Source: an uncultured Alphaproteobacteria bacterium (lineage in GTDB: Bacteria > Pseudomonadota > Alphaproteobacteria > Sphingomonadales > Sphingomonadaceae). From it: 7,641 nucleotides of DNA. The position numbers and the translations under genes were made by a program. How positions within the stretch are numbered: position 1 is the stretch's first letter; each line of letters begins with the position of its first letter. Below, in pieces: positions 1 through 6,038 of this stretch. Location: contig CAJAHV010000398.1 of assembly GCA_903939555.1 (NCBI GenBank), positions 1 to 7,641 of the forward strand. Direction: 5' to 3'. The notes below the pieces were generated by a model, which saw only the letters and a program-made list of their open reading frames with translations, searched no databases and was not told where the DNA came from.

Positions 1-43
1 CGGTAAGAAGCTCGGCGATGGCAGCGTCGGTCGTGATCGGCAT
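1..43 (-). CDS. N-terminal fragment of an unidentified protein (possibly CoA-binding)
   Basis: Reading leftward from an ATG at 43-41, the frame stays open to the window edge and encodes 14 residues, MPITTDAAIAELLT. A purine-rich GAGGAAAG (59-52) precedes the ATG and could be the ribosome binding site, though its spacing is a little long. The start lies 59 bases past the mrp stop on the same strand, so the gene may be cotranscribed with mrp. The residues resemble, from memory, the start of small YccU-type CoA-binding proteins, where a similar acidic helix precedes a Rossmann 'TIALVGAS' strand. That strand would lie outside the window, so the family call is a guess. A competing ATG at 90-88 in another frame is also open to the edge, but its protein is rich in Ser, Pro and Arg and looks less natural. 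Confidence 0.4.
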   Translation of the reverse strand, partial: MPITTDAAIAELLT

Positions 44-102
44 GCTGATGGCTTTCCTCGCTGCAATATCATGCTGGCAAGGGCCGGCATGACGAACTGG
101 AC
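44..102 (-). other. Short gap between mrp and the downstream gene
   Basis: These 59 bases hold a possible ribosome binding site GAGGAAAG (59-52) and no obvious terminator stem. The absence of a terminator fits cotranscription of mrp with the gene at 1-43. Confidence 0.4.
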
Positions 103-1131
103 CTATAACCCCACCGTCACCGCCACTCCGCGCGCGATCTCGGCGAACACCTCGGCCTGTTTTCCCGTTCCCGGCTGGCCCGCATCCGATGCGGTGCGCA
201 GCGCGATGTCCAGCGGCACGCGGCCGAGGAACGGCACGCCCATCGTGGTCGCTTCGGCTTCGGCGCCGCCATGGCCGAAGGGGTCGCTGGCTTCGCCGCA
301 ATGCGGACACAGATAACCGCTCATGTTCTCGATGATGCCGAGCACCCGCACCCCGACTTCGTTAAACATCGATACGGCGCGGCGCGCATCGATCAGTGCC
401 AGATCCTGCGGAGTTGATACGATCACGGCGCCGTCGGGCTTGAGTTTTTGTGCCAGCGTCAGCTGCACGTCACCGGTACCCGGCGGCATGTCGATAACCA
501 GCACATCGAGCACGCCCCAATCGGCCTGTTCGACCATCTGCACCAGCGCCGAGCTGGCCATCGGTCCCCGCCAGACGATCGCCTTTTTAGGATCGGTCAT
601 CATCCCCATCGACAGCGCCTTGATGCCATGTGCCACGGCTGGCTGCAGGCGGTTTCCCTCCAGCCGCGCCCGGCCTTCGATGCCCATCAGGGTTGGCACC
701 GAGGGCCCGTAGATATCGGCATCAAGCAGGCCGACGGCGTAACCAGCCCGCGCCAGCGCCACCGCGAGATTGGCCGCCACTGTCGATTTGCCGACCCCGC
801 CCTTGCCGCTGGCGACCGCTATCAGCTTTCTGATGCCTGCCACGGTCGGCGCCACCGGTTGCGCGCCCGGTGTCGGCGCGGCGCCCCGATCCGCCGTCAG
901 GATGATGCGCGCGGCATTGACCCCGGCGACACGGTTGACCGCCACTTCGACCGCCGCCTGCAGGCGCTCGGCAGCCACCCGATCAAGACCATCGACCGAC
1001 AGCACCAACCCGACGATGCCGTCATCCTTGACGACCAGCCCGGCAGCGCGGCCTGTTGTCGCAATGTCACGGTCGCCTGACGGATCGGCAACCTGCCTCA
1101 GCGCCGCCACGACATCATCCTTGAGCGCCAT
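103..1131 (-). CDS. mrp: Mrp/ApbC family iron-sulfur cluster carrier ATPase
   Basis: Encodes 342 residues, the usual length for bacterial Mrp/ApbC. The family binds [4Fe-4S] clusters as a cytoplasmic dimer and passes them to apoproteins with the help of ATP hydrolysis. Residues 1-80 form the MIP18/DUF59-like N-terminal domain, followed by a short Pro/Ala linker (84-95). The P-loop domain then shows the deviant Walker A GKGGVGKS (109-116), the switch DADIYGPSVP (137-146), MPPGTGD (215-221), and a CPHC pair (C275, C278), the conserved cluster-binding cysteines. I chose the ATG at 1131 because AAGGA (plus-strand 1140-1144) lies 8 bases upstream and the protein starts MALKDDV, where the domain begins. 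The longer start at 1185 would add 18 residues without family character. The gene is divergent from hflK and may be followed by the fragment at 1-43. Confidence 0.95.
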   Translation of the reverse strand: MALKDDVVAALRQVADPSGDRDIATTGRAAGLVVKDDGIVGLVLSVDGLDRVAAERLQAAVEVAVNRVAGVNAARIILTADRGAAPTPGAQPVAPTVAGIRKLIAVASGKGGVGKSTVAANLAVALARAGYAVGLLDADIYGPSVPTLMGIEGRARLEGNRLQPAVAHGIKALSMGMMTDPKKAIVWRGPMASSALVQMVEQADWGVLDVLVIDMPPGTGDVQLTLAQKLKPDGAVIVSTPQDLALIDARRAVSMFNEVGVRVLGIIENMSGYLCPHCGEASDPFGHGGAEAEATTMGVPFLGRVPLDIALRTASDAGQPGTGKQAEVFAEIARGVAVTVGL

Positions 1132-1244
1132 TCTCTTTATCCTTTTTGCCGATTGCCCCGGTAGCGGCAAGTCGCACCCTCGCAATCCCCGCAGGCGATA
1201 CGTATATAACGTTGGCTTTCACGAAGACGAGACCTGGAAACCGG
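1132..1244. promoter_or_regulatory. Divergent mrp / hflKC control region
   Basis: These 113 bases separate two divergent starts, so promoters for both mrp and the hflK run should lie here or just inside the genes. The only AT-rich island is around 1198-1210: a perfect 8-base palindrome ATACGTAT (1198-1205) that runs into TATAAC (1205-1210), a plausible -10 element for hflK about 34 bases before its ATG. I see no good -35 hexamer at the expected distance. AAGGA for mrp lies at 1140-1144 (minus strand). A weak GGA (1236-1238) sits 6 bases before the hflK ATG. The promoter assignment is inference from position and one hexamer. Confidence 0.4.
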
Positions 1245-2474
1245 ATGCCTTGGCAAAACAACAATGATGGCGGACCCCGGGGCGATGACCCTGACGCGAA
1301 TCCCGGCAAGGGGGACGGCGGCGACCCCGGCAAGGGCGTCAACAACGGCGGCATCAACGACGGCGGCATCAACGATGACGGCATCAACGATGACGGTATC
1401 AACGATGGTGACAAATCCGGCCCAGCTGGTTCCGGGCCGCGCAGTCCTTGGGGGGACACGCCGGTACGCAAACCGCCGGCGGCCCGATCTTCGGGGAACC
1501 GTGATTTCGACGACTTGCTGCGTCGTGGTCAGGAAAGGCTACGCGCCTCGATGGGCAGTGGCGGCGGCGGCGGCAACAGCGGCAGCGGTTTCGACCCCTT
1601 CAGCGGCACCGGCTGGATCTGGATCGCCGGAGCGCTGGTAGCGGCGTGGATCGCCTTTTCCGGCTTCTATCGGGTCGATGCCCAGGAACGCGGTGTCGTG
1701 CTGCGCTTTGGCCGCTTTGTCGAAACCACCGAGCCAGGCCTGCATTTCAAACTGCCTTTCCCCGTCGATACCGTGCTGTTACGTAAGGTCGAACAGATTA
1801 ATTCGGTCGATATCGGTGCCACCGAAGGCTCGGCCGAAAATCTGATGCTCACCGGTGACCAGAATATCATCAATCTCGCTTACGCCGTGCGCTGGAAGAT
1901 CAAGAATCCGGAACTTTACCTGTTCGAACTCGCCGAACCCGAACAAACCGTTCGCGAAGTCGGCGAATCGGCGATGCGTGCCGAAATTTCCAAAGCGACA
2001 TTGAACGACGCCATCGGCCCGCAGCGCGCCCAGATCGCCGAACAAGTGCGCGAGCGCATGCAGGAACTGCTCGACAGCTACCGCGCCGGCATCGAAGTGC
2101 GCGGCGTCGACATCAAGCAGGCCGATCCGCCCGCCGCCGTCGACGATGCCTTCAAGGATGTGTCGGCTGCCCAGCAGGACGCCCAGCAATATCTCAACCA
2201 GTCGCGCTCCTATGCCCAGCAGTTGATCGCCAGCGCACAAGGCTCGGCGGCTGCGTTTGACGCCGTCTATGCCCAGTACCGTCTGGCGCCCGAGGTGACC
2301 CGCAAGCGCATGTATCTGGAAACCATGGAAAGCGTACTTTCCAAGGTCGACAAGACCGTCATCGAGCCGGGCAATGTGCAGGCCTATCTGCCGCTGCCCG
2401 AAATCACCAAGCGCGCCCGCGCTGCCGATCCGACGACGGCTGCAGCCAATTCCACAAACGCAGCGGGGAACTGA
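1245..2474 (+). CDS. hflK: HflK, SPFH-domain subunit of the HflKC complex that modulates FtsH
   Basis: Encodes 409 residues. HflK and HflC co-assemble into a large membrane-anchored cage around FtsH that limits its access to substrates. Residues 1-120 are a cytoplasmic, Gly/Asp/Asn-rich segment containing a pentapeptide repeat (31-55) and the HflK-like signatures SPWG (67-70) and RDFDDLLRRGQERLR (86-100), followed by a Gly-rich patch (104-116). One transmembrane helix spans about 123-142. The SPFH domain begins with VDAQERGVVLRFGRF (144-158) and PGLHFKLPFP (164-173), followed by a helical Ala/Gln-rich region (295-345) and a short Ala/Thr tail. I chose the ATG at 1245 because MPWQNNNDGG matches the usual HflK beginning. 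The frame is open back to an ATG at 1146, but that would add 33 residues without family character and run through the mrp leader. The stop is 3 bases before hflC. Confidence 0.94.
   Translation: MPWQNNNDGGPRGDDPDANPGKGDGGDPGKGVNNGGINDGGINDDGINDDGINDGDKSGPAGSGPRSPWGDTPVRKPPAARSSGNRDFDDLLRRGQERLRASMGSGGGGGNSGSGFDPFSGTGWIWIAGALVAAWIAFSGFYRVDAQERGVVLRFGRFVETTEPGLHFKLPFPVDTVLLRKVEQINSVDIGATEGSAENLMLTGDQNIINLAYAVRWKIKNPELYLFELAEPEQTVREVGESAMRAEISKATLNDAIGPQRAQIAEQVRERMQELLDSYRAGIEVRGVDIKQADPPAAVDDAFKDVSAAQQDAQQYLNQSRSYAQQLIASAQGSAAAFDAVYAQYRLAPEVTRKRMYLETMESVLSKVDKTVIEPGNVQAYLPLPEITKRARAADPTTAAANSTNAAGN
1302..1336 (+). repeat. Direct repeat of CCCGGCAAGGG within hflK
   Basis: An 11-base sequence occurs identically at 1302-1312 and 1326-1336, 24 bases apart and therefore in frame, giving PGKG at HflK residues 20-23 and 28-31. 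It directly abuts the pentapeptide repeat that begins at 1335, so the whole 1302-1409 stretch looks like a slippage-prone low-complexity block. Confidence 0.75.
1335..1409 (+). repeat. Five tandem 15-base units encoding G-I-N-D-x in HflK
   Basis: Five contiguous 15-base units start at 1335, 1350, 1365, 1380 and 1395. The third and fourth (GGCATCAACGATGAC) are identical, and the others differ at a few positions. Because 15 is five codons, they encode GVNNG, GINDG, GINDD, GINDD and GINDG (HflK residues 31-55) without disturbing the frame. The array lies in the cytoplasmic tail before the transmembrane helix, in a segment that is variable across HflK proteins. Unit gain or loss would change the length in steps of five residues. 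Confidence 0.9.
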
Positions 2475-2477
2475 GCC

Positions 2478-3320
2478 ATGATCCTGCGCAATCCGATTCC
2501 GCTCGCGGTGGCCCTGTTCACGATCGTTGTTGTCGCCATGGCCACGCTCTACACCGTGCCCGAAACCAAGCAGGCGGTAGTGCTGCGGCTTGGCAAGCCA
2601 GAACGCATCGTCAATGCCTATGATGCCAAGGCGCCGTTCGGCACCTCGGGCGCCGGGCTGGTCGCCAAGGTGCCGTTCATCGAAAATGTCATCTTTGTCG
2701 ACAAGCGCGTGCTCGATCTCGACATGGAGCAGCAGACAGTGCTGTCGACCGATCAGTTGCGGCTGGTCGTCGATGCCTTTGCGCGCTTCCGCATCACCGA
2801 CCCGCTGCGCATGGTGCAGACGGTGGGCACCGAACAGAATGCCGCCGACGCCTTGAAGCGGATTCTCGCGTCAAAGCTGCGCAACGAGCTCGGCAAGCAG
2901 CCGTTCGCGGCGCTGCTCAGCCCCGAGCGCGGGCCATTGATGGACGAAATCCAGCAGACAGTGAACCGCCAGGCCAAGCAATATGGCGCCGAAATCATCG
3001 ATGTCCGGATCAAGCGCGCCGATCTGCCGAGCGGTACGCCGCTTGAATCGGCCTATCTGCGCATGCGCTCGGCGCGCCAGCAGGAAGCCGCGACAATCCG
3101 CGCCCAAGGCCTGAAACAGGCGCAGCTTGTCCGCGCCGAAGCCGATGCCCAGGCCGCCAACACCTATGCCGCCAGCTTTGGCAAGGATCCGGAATTCTAC
3201 GCATTCTATCGCGCCATGCAGGCCTACCGGACGACCTTCAGCGACAATAGCTCGACGGTCATCTTGTCGCCGAACAACGAATTCCTGCGCGAATTCGAAG
3301 GCCGGCGTACCAACCGATGA
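2478..3320 (+). CDS. hflC: HflC, SPFH-domain partner of HflK
   Basis: Encodes 280 residues, close to the usual HflC length. Residues 7-26 form an N-terminal signal anchor (LPLAVALF-like hydrophobic run ending LYTVPE), placing the rest in the periplasm. The SPFH domain follows: KQAVVLRLGKP (31-41), VPFIENVIFVDKRVLDLD (65-82), VLSTDQLRLVVDAFARFRI (88-106), and LGKQPFAALLSPER (138-151). The Ala/Gln/Arg-rich helix at 190-230 (MRSARQQEA, then IRAQG and VRAEADAQA) is the coiled coil that packs against HflK. The segment EFYAFYRAMQAYRTTF (239-254) and VILSPNNEFLREF (261-273) are typical C-terminal HflC signatures. GGGGAA (2465-2470) lies 7 bases before the ATG, inside the end of hflK, and the 3-base gap suggests translational coupling. 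It begins like a sphingomonad HflC, with an extended GTSGAGL loop (55-61) before the PF motif. Confidence 0.95.
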   Translation: MILRNPIPLAVALFTIVVVAMATLYTVPETKQAVVLRLGKPERIVNAYDAKAPFGTSGAGLVAKVPFIENVIFVDKRVLDLDMEQQTVLSTDQLRLVVDAFARFRITDPLRMVQTVGTEQNAADALKRILASKLRNELGKQPFAALLSPERGPLMDEIQQTVNRQAKQYGAEIIDVRIKRADLPSGTPLESAYLRMRSARQQEAATIRAQGLKQAQLVRAEADAQAANTYAASFGKDPEFYAFYRAMQAYRTTFSDNSSTVILSPNNEFLREFEGRRTNR

Positions 3321-3498
3321 CCGGGCAAGCGATGCAGACGCGAGAAATAAACGCGGCCGTTCATCGCCGGTTAGGCCGGGCGGCGGCAAAGTGACCGTCA
3401 CCATGTCGCCAACCCGCCTTCCACACGCTTGCCTGCGGCCGACACGGCTGGTTTCCCGCATCCCCTATCGCTTCGAAGCCTGAAAGGTTCGCCCGACC
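3321..3498 (+). promoter_or_regulatory. Gap between hflC and the Deg protease gene; possible regulatory sites
   Basis: These 178 bases contain no convincing gene. There is an 11-base inverted repeat GTGACCGTCAC (3391-3401), a 5-base stem CGCCG/CGGCG (3365-3369 with 3381-3385) without a T-run, and an AAAGG (3483-3487) that serves as the ribosome binding site of the next gene. The gap is long relative to the 3-base hflK-hflC gap, so the protease may have its own promoter here. I could not find a promoter pair that I trust. Confidence 0.3.
3483..3487 (+). promoter_or_regulatory. Ribosome binding site of the GTG-started Deg protease gene
   Basis: AAAGG precedes the GTG by 11 bases, a longer spacing than for hflC (7) or the hydrolase gene (6). 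With the GTG codon this suggests moderate initiation strength. It is the only purine-rich site in position, so it supports the GTG over the later ATG at 3535. Confidence 0.5.
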
Positions 3499-5073
3499 GT
3501 GCGCATTGCCCGCAGCCTGATCCCCGCCACCCTGATGCTTGCAGGCGCTTTTGCCGCCCTCGTGCCGGTACAGGCCCAAGCGCCTGCCGCTGCGATGCAG
3601 CCAGCGCAGAATGCTACCCCGCCAGCGGTGCCGATCGCGCCCCCGGGCGGGGCGCCGCGCAGCTTTGCCGATCTGACGGCACGGCTGGCCCCTGCGGTGG
3701 TCAATGTCTCGACGACGCAAAAGGTCGCGGTCGGCAAGATGCGCGGCATCCCGCCCGGTTCGCCGCTCGAAGAATTGTTCCGGCGTTTCCAGGAACAGCA
3801 GGGTGAACAGGGCGAACCTGTCACCCGCGAGGCGACATCACTGGGTTCGGGCTTCATCATCGATCCGACCGGCTATATCGTCACCAATAACCACGTCATT
3901 TCGGCCGGCGAAGGCAAGGGCGATGCCGTTGTCGATACCATAACCGTGACGCTGTCCGACCGCCGCGAATACACGGCCAAAGTCATCGGCCGCGACCCGT
4001 TGACCGATCTGGCGCTGCTCAAGATCGAATCAGCCGGCCTGCCTTATGTCAAGTTCGGCGACAGCAAGAGCGCACGCGTCGGCGACTGGGCGATTGCCAT
4101 CGGCAACCCCTTCGGCCTTGGCGGCACCGTCACCGCCGGCATCGTATCGGCGGTGCATCGCAATATCGGCTCGGGCCAGTATGACCGCTACATCCAGACC
4201 GATGCCAGCATCAACCAAGGCAATTCGGGGGGGCCGTTGTTTGATCTCGATGGCAATGTCATCGGCATCAACACTGCGATTTTTTCGCCTACGGGGGGCA
4301 ATGTCGGCTTGGGCTTTTCGATCCCCGCCGAACTTGCCAAGCCGGTCATCGAGCAGTTGCGTGCTACCGGCACGGTCAAGCGCGGCTATCTCGGCGTCGC
4401 CATCCAGCCGCTGTCGACCGACATCGCCGCCGGGCTCGCCCTGCCCAAGGACAAGGGCGAGATTGTCGCCAGCGTCGAACCCAACGGGCCCGCCGCCAAG
4501 GCCGGTATCAAGCAGGGTGACGTGATCGTGCGCATCAACGGCAGCGATGTCACTTACGACAACACGCTGTCCTATGTCGTTGCCAACACGCCGATCGGGT
4601 CGAGCGTGCCGATTGAACTGGTCCGCGATGGCCAGCGCCGCACAATTTCGGCGACGATCGCGCAGCGTCCGTCGGAAGCCATCGTCCAGGCCCGCGCCGG
4701 CATCACACCCGATGCCGCCGATGACAGCGCCGATGCCAAGTCGCCCGCGGCTGAAGCCACCAAGGCCAGCCTCGGCATCACCTTGCAACCGCTGACCGCG
4801 CAATTGCGCCAGCAGTTGAAGGTCCCTGATACGGTCAAGGGTGTCGTCATCGCCGGTATCACGCCCTCAAGCGATGCTGCGACCAATGGCTTGCAGCGCG
4901 GTGACATCATCCTGCAGATCAACCAGAAGCCGACGACCACCCCGACGGAAGCCGCCGCTGCGGTCGATGCCGCGCGCAAGGCGGGCCGCGACACGGTGCT
5001 GATGCTGGTCCAGCGCGGAGTTGCGCCGCCGCGCTACATCGGCATCAAGCTGATGGCCGAAAAGGCGAAATGA
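3499..5073 (+). CDS. Do/Deg (HtrA) family periplasmic serine protease with two PDZ domains
   Basis: Encodes 524 residues, somewhat longer than E. coli DegP (474) or DegQ (455). The family degrades or chaperones misfolded periplasmic proteins. A signal peptide covers about 1-28, with arginines at 2 and 5, a hydrophobic core (7-22), and likely cleavage near VQA26 or AQA28. The trypsin-like domain has the full triad: H132 in TNNHVI, D170 in DPLTDLALL, and S243 in GNSGGPL. The Gln/Glu-rich segment at 85-115 corresponds to the LA loop. PDZ1 spans about 283-390 (RGYLGV at 295-300) and PDZ2 about 422-518, joined by an acidic Ala-rich linker (400-424). The start is GTG at 3499, since AAAGG lies 11 bases upstream and the signal peptide n-region needs it; the in-frame ATG at 3535 would cut the signal peptide. 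DegP and DegQ cannot be told apart here. It follows hflKC, as in other sphingomonads. Confidence 0.93.
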   Translation: MRIARSLIPATLMLAGAFAALVPVQAQAPAAAMQPAQNATPPAVPIAPPGGAPRSFADLTARLAPAVVNVSTTQKVAVGKMRGIPPGSPLEELFRRFQEQQGEQGEPVTREATSLGSGFIIDPTGYIVTNNHVISAGEGKGDAVVDTITVTLSDRREYTAKVIGRDPLTDLALLKIESAGLPYVKFGDSKSARVGDWAIAIGNPFGLGGTVTAGIVSAVHRNIGSGQYDRYIQTDASINQGNSGGPLFDLDGNVIGINTAIFSPTGGNVGLGFSIPAELAKPVIEQLRATGTVKRGYLGVAIQPLSTDIAAGLALPKDKGEIVASVEPNGPAAKAGIKQGDVIVRINGSDVTYDNTLSYVVANTPIGSSVPIELVRDGQRRTISATIAQRPSEAIVQARAGITPDAADDSADAKSPAAEATKASLGITLQPLTAQLRQQLKVPDTVKGVVIAGITPSSDAATNGLQRGDIILQINQKPTTTPTEAAAAVDAARKAGRDTVLMLVQRGVAPPRYIGIKLMAEKAK

Positions 5074-5075
5074 CC

Positions 5076-5106
5076 TATCGGGGAGGGGTTTCAGCCCCGC
5101 CCCATA
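5076..5106 (+). other. GC-rich intercistronic hairpin between protease and hydrolase genes
   Basis: Just after the protease stop, GGGG (5080-5083) pairs with CCCC (5100-5103), and GGGG (5085-5088) pairs with CCCC (5095-5098). One A/G mismatch (5084 with 5099) separates them and the loop is TTTCAG (5089-5094). Outside, TAT (5076-5078) can pair with ATA (5104-5106) if C5079 is bulged. There is no T-run after the stem, so it is not a standard intrinsic terminator. It ends 5 bases before the ribosome binding site of the hydrolase gene and could affect translation, mRNA stability or partial termination. The pairing is visible directly; the role is inference. Confidence 0.6.
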
Positions 5107-5111
5107 TCGAC

Positions 5112-5120
5112 GAGGCGGAG
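5112..5120 (+). promoter_or_regulatory. Ribosome binding site that decides the hydrolase start
   Basis: GAGGCGGAG lies 6 bases before the ATG at 5127. This, with the family-typical N-terminus MPQITANGIDLYFEDAG, favours 5127 over the earlier in-frame ATG at 5070, which overlaps the protease stop as ATGA. Confidence 0.7.
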
Positions 5121-5126
5121 ACCAGA

Positions 5127-6038
5127 ATGCCGCAGATCACCGCCAATGGCATCGACCTGTACTTTGAAGACGCTGGTGACCCGGCGGCACCGGCTATCCT
5201 GCTCATCATGGGGTTGGGCCGCCAGATAATCGCCTGGCCGGCCGACTTTATCGCCGATCTGGTGGAACGCGGCTTTCGCGTCATCAGCTTCGACAATCGC
5301 GACGTCGGGCTGTCGACGCACCTCGACGCAGCGCCGGTGCGAAACCTCGCCGTCGCCATCGGCGCGCAGGTGCTCGGCATCAGGCTGAAACCAGCCTATT
5401 CGCTGACCGACATGGCGGATGATGCGCTGGCACTGCTCGATGCACTCGGGCTTGCGCGTGCCCATGTTGTCGGCGTGTCGATGGGCGGCATGATTGCCCA
5501 GATTATCGCGGCAAGCGCCCCGGAACGCACGCTCAGCCTGACCTCGATCATGTCGACCAGCGGCGCGCGTGGCCTGCCCGGCGCCTCGCCGGCGCTGCGC
5601 CGCCAGCTCATCGCACCGCGCAACGAAGCCAACGCCATTGCGCATGATATCCGGGTGCTCGAACTGACATCCTTTCCCGATCCGGCGCGCCCGGCAGGCG
5701 CCTTTGCCGACTTCGCCGCCCGCAGCCATGCGCGCGCCAGCAACCCGCGCGGTGTACAGCGCCAATTGCTCGCAATCCTCGCCGATGGCAGCCGTGCTGC
5801 GCGGCTGGCGGGCATCACCGCGCCGACACTGGTCATCCATGGTGCTGCCGACCCGTTGGTGCCGGCAGCCGGCGGGCGCGATACTGCGGCACGAATCAAC
5901 GACGCGCGCTTCGAACTGATCGAAGCGATGGCGCACGACCTGCCGCCCTCGCAACTGCCGCGGCTGGCGGCACTGATTGCCGACCATGCCGCAGCGGCGA
6001 ACATTACTCCGGTTGCGGCGGCGTCGCTGGCGAATTAA
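5127..6038 (+). CDS. Alpha/beta hydrolase, RdmC-like esterase fold
   Basis: Encodes 303 residues. The fold's catalytic triad can be read: S118 in the nucleophile elbow GVSMGG (116-121), D242 in IHGAADPLVP (237-246), and H270 in EAMAHDLP (266-273). The block MGLGRQIIAWP (28-38) followed by FRVISFDNRDVGLST (50-64) is typical of proteins annotated as aclacinomycin methylesterase RdmC-like, a label that rarely reflects the true substrate. No signal peptide is seen, so a cytoplasmic esterase or lactonase is most likely; the substrate cannot be told. An in-frame ATG at 5070 overlaps the protease stop by 4 bases (ATGA) and would add 19 residues encoded through the hairpin; I prefer 5127 because of its ribosome binding site. 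The short distance to the protease gene suggests cotranscription. The 3' end overlaps the convergent penicillin-binding protein gene by 35 bases. Confidence 0.88.
   Translation: MPQITANGIDLYFEDAGDPAAPAILLIMGLGRQIIAWPADFIADLVERGFRVISFDNRDVGLSTHLDAAPVRNLAVAIGAQVLGIRLKPAYSLTDMADDALALLDALGLARAHVVGVSMGGMIAQIIAASAPERTLSLTSIMSTSGARGLPGASPALRRQLIAPRNEANAIAHDIRVLELTSFPDPARPAGAFADFAARSHARASNPRGVQRQLLAILADGSRAARLAGITAPTLVIHGAADPLVPAAGGRDTAARINDARFELIEAMAHDLPPSQLPRLAALIADHAAAANITPVAAASLAN

Noticed and set aside
448..1080. Plus-strand open frame of 210 codons, and others at 323-712 and 770-1267, opposite mrp
   Set aside because: They are antisense to mrp, whose motifs are complete. The proteins are rich in His, Arg, Ser and Pro with no family character, as expected from complementary frames of GC-rich coding DNA.
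1146..1244. Upstream extension of hflK from the ATG at 1146
   Set aside because: The 33 added residues have no HflK character, and the region must hold promoters and the mrp leader. MPWQNNN at 1245 matches the usual HflK start.
3365..3385. Possible terminator after hflC (CGCCG/CGGCG stem, 11-base loop)
   Set aside because: The stem is only 5 bases, the loop is large, and no T-run follows, so it is too weak to call.
3428..3471. Possible heat-shock (RpoH-type) promoter, CTTG followed by CCCCTAT, before the protease
   Set aside because: The elements are about 30 bases apart, far more than the usual spacing of such promoters.
4030..4803. Minus-strand open frame of 257 codons opposite the Deg protease gene
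   Set aside because: It lies wholly inside the protease gene, whose catalytic and PDZ motifs are intact. The Gly/Asp/Arg-rich product matches no family I recognise and has no clear ribosome binding site.
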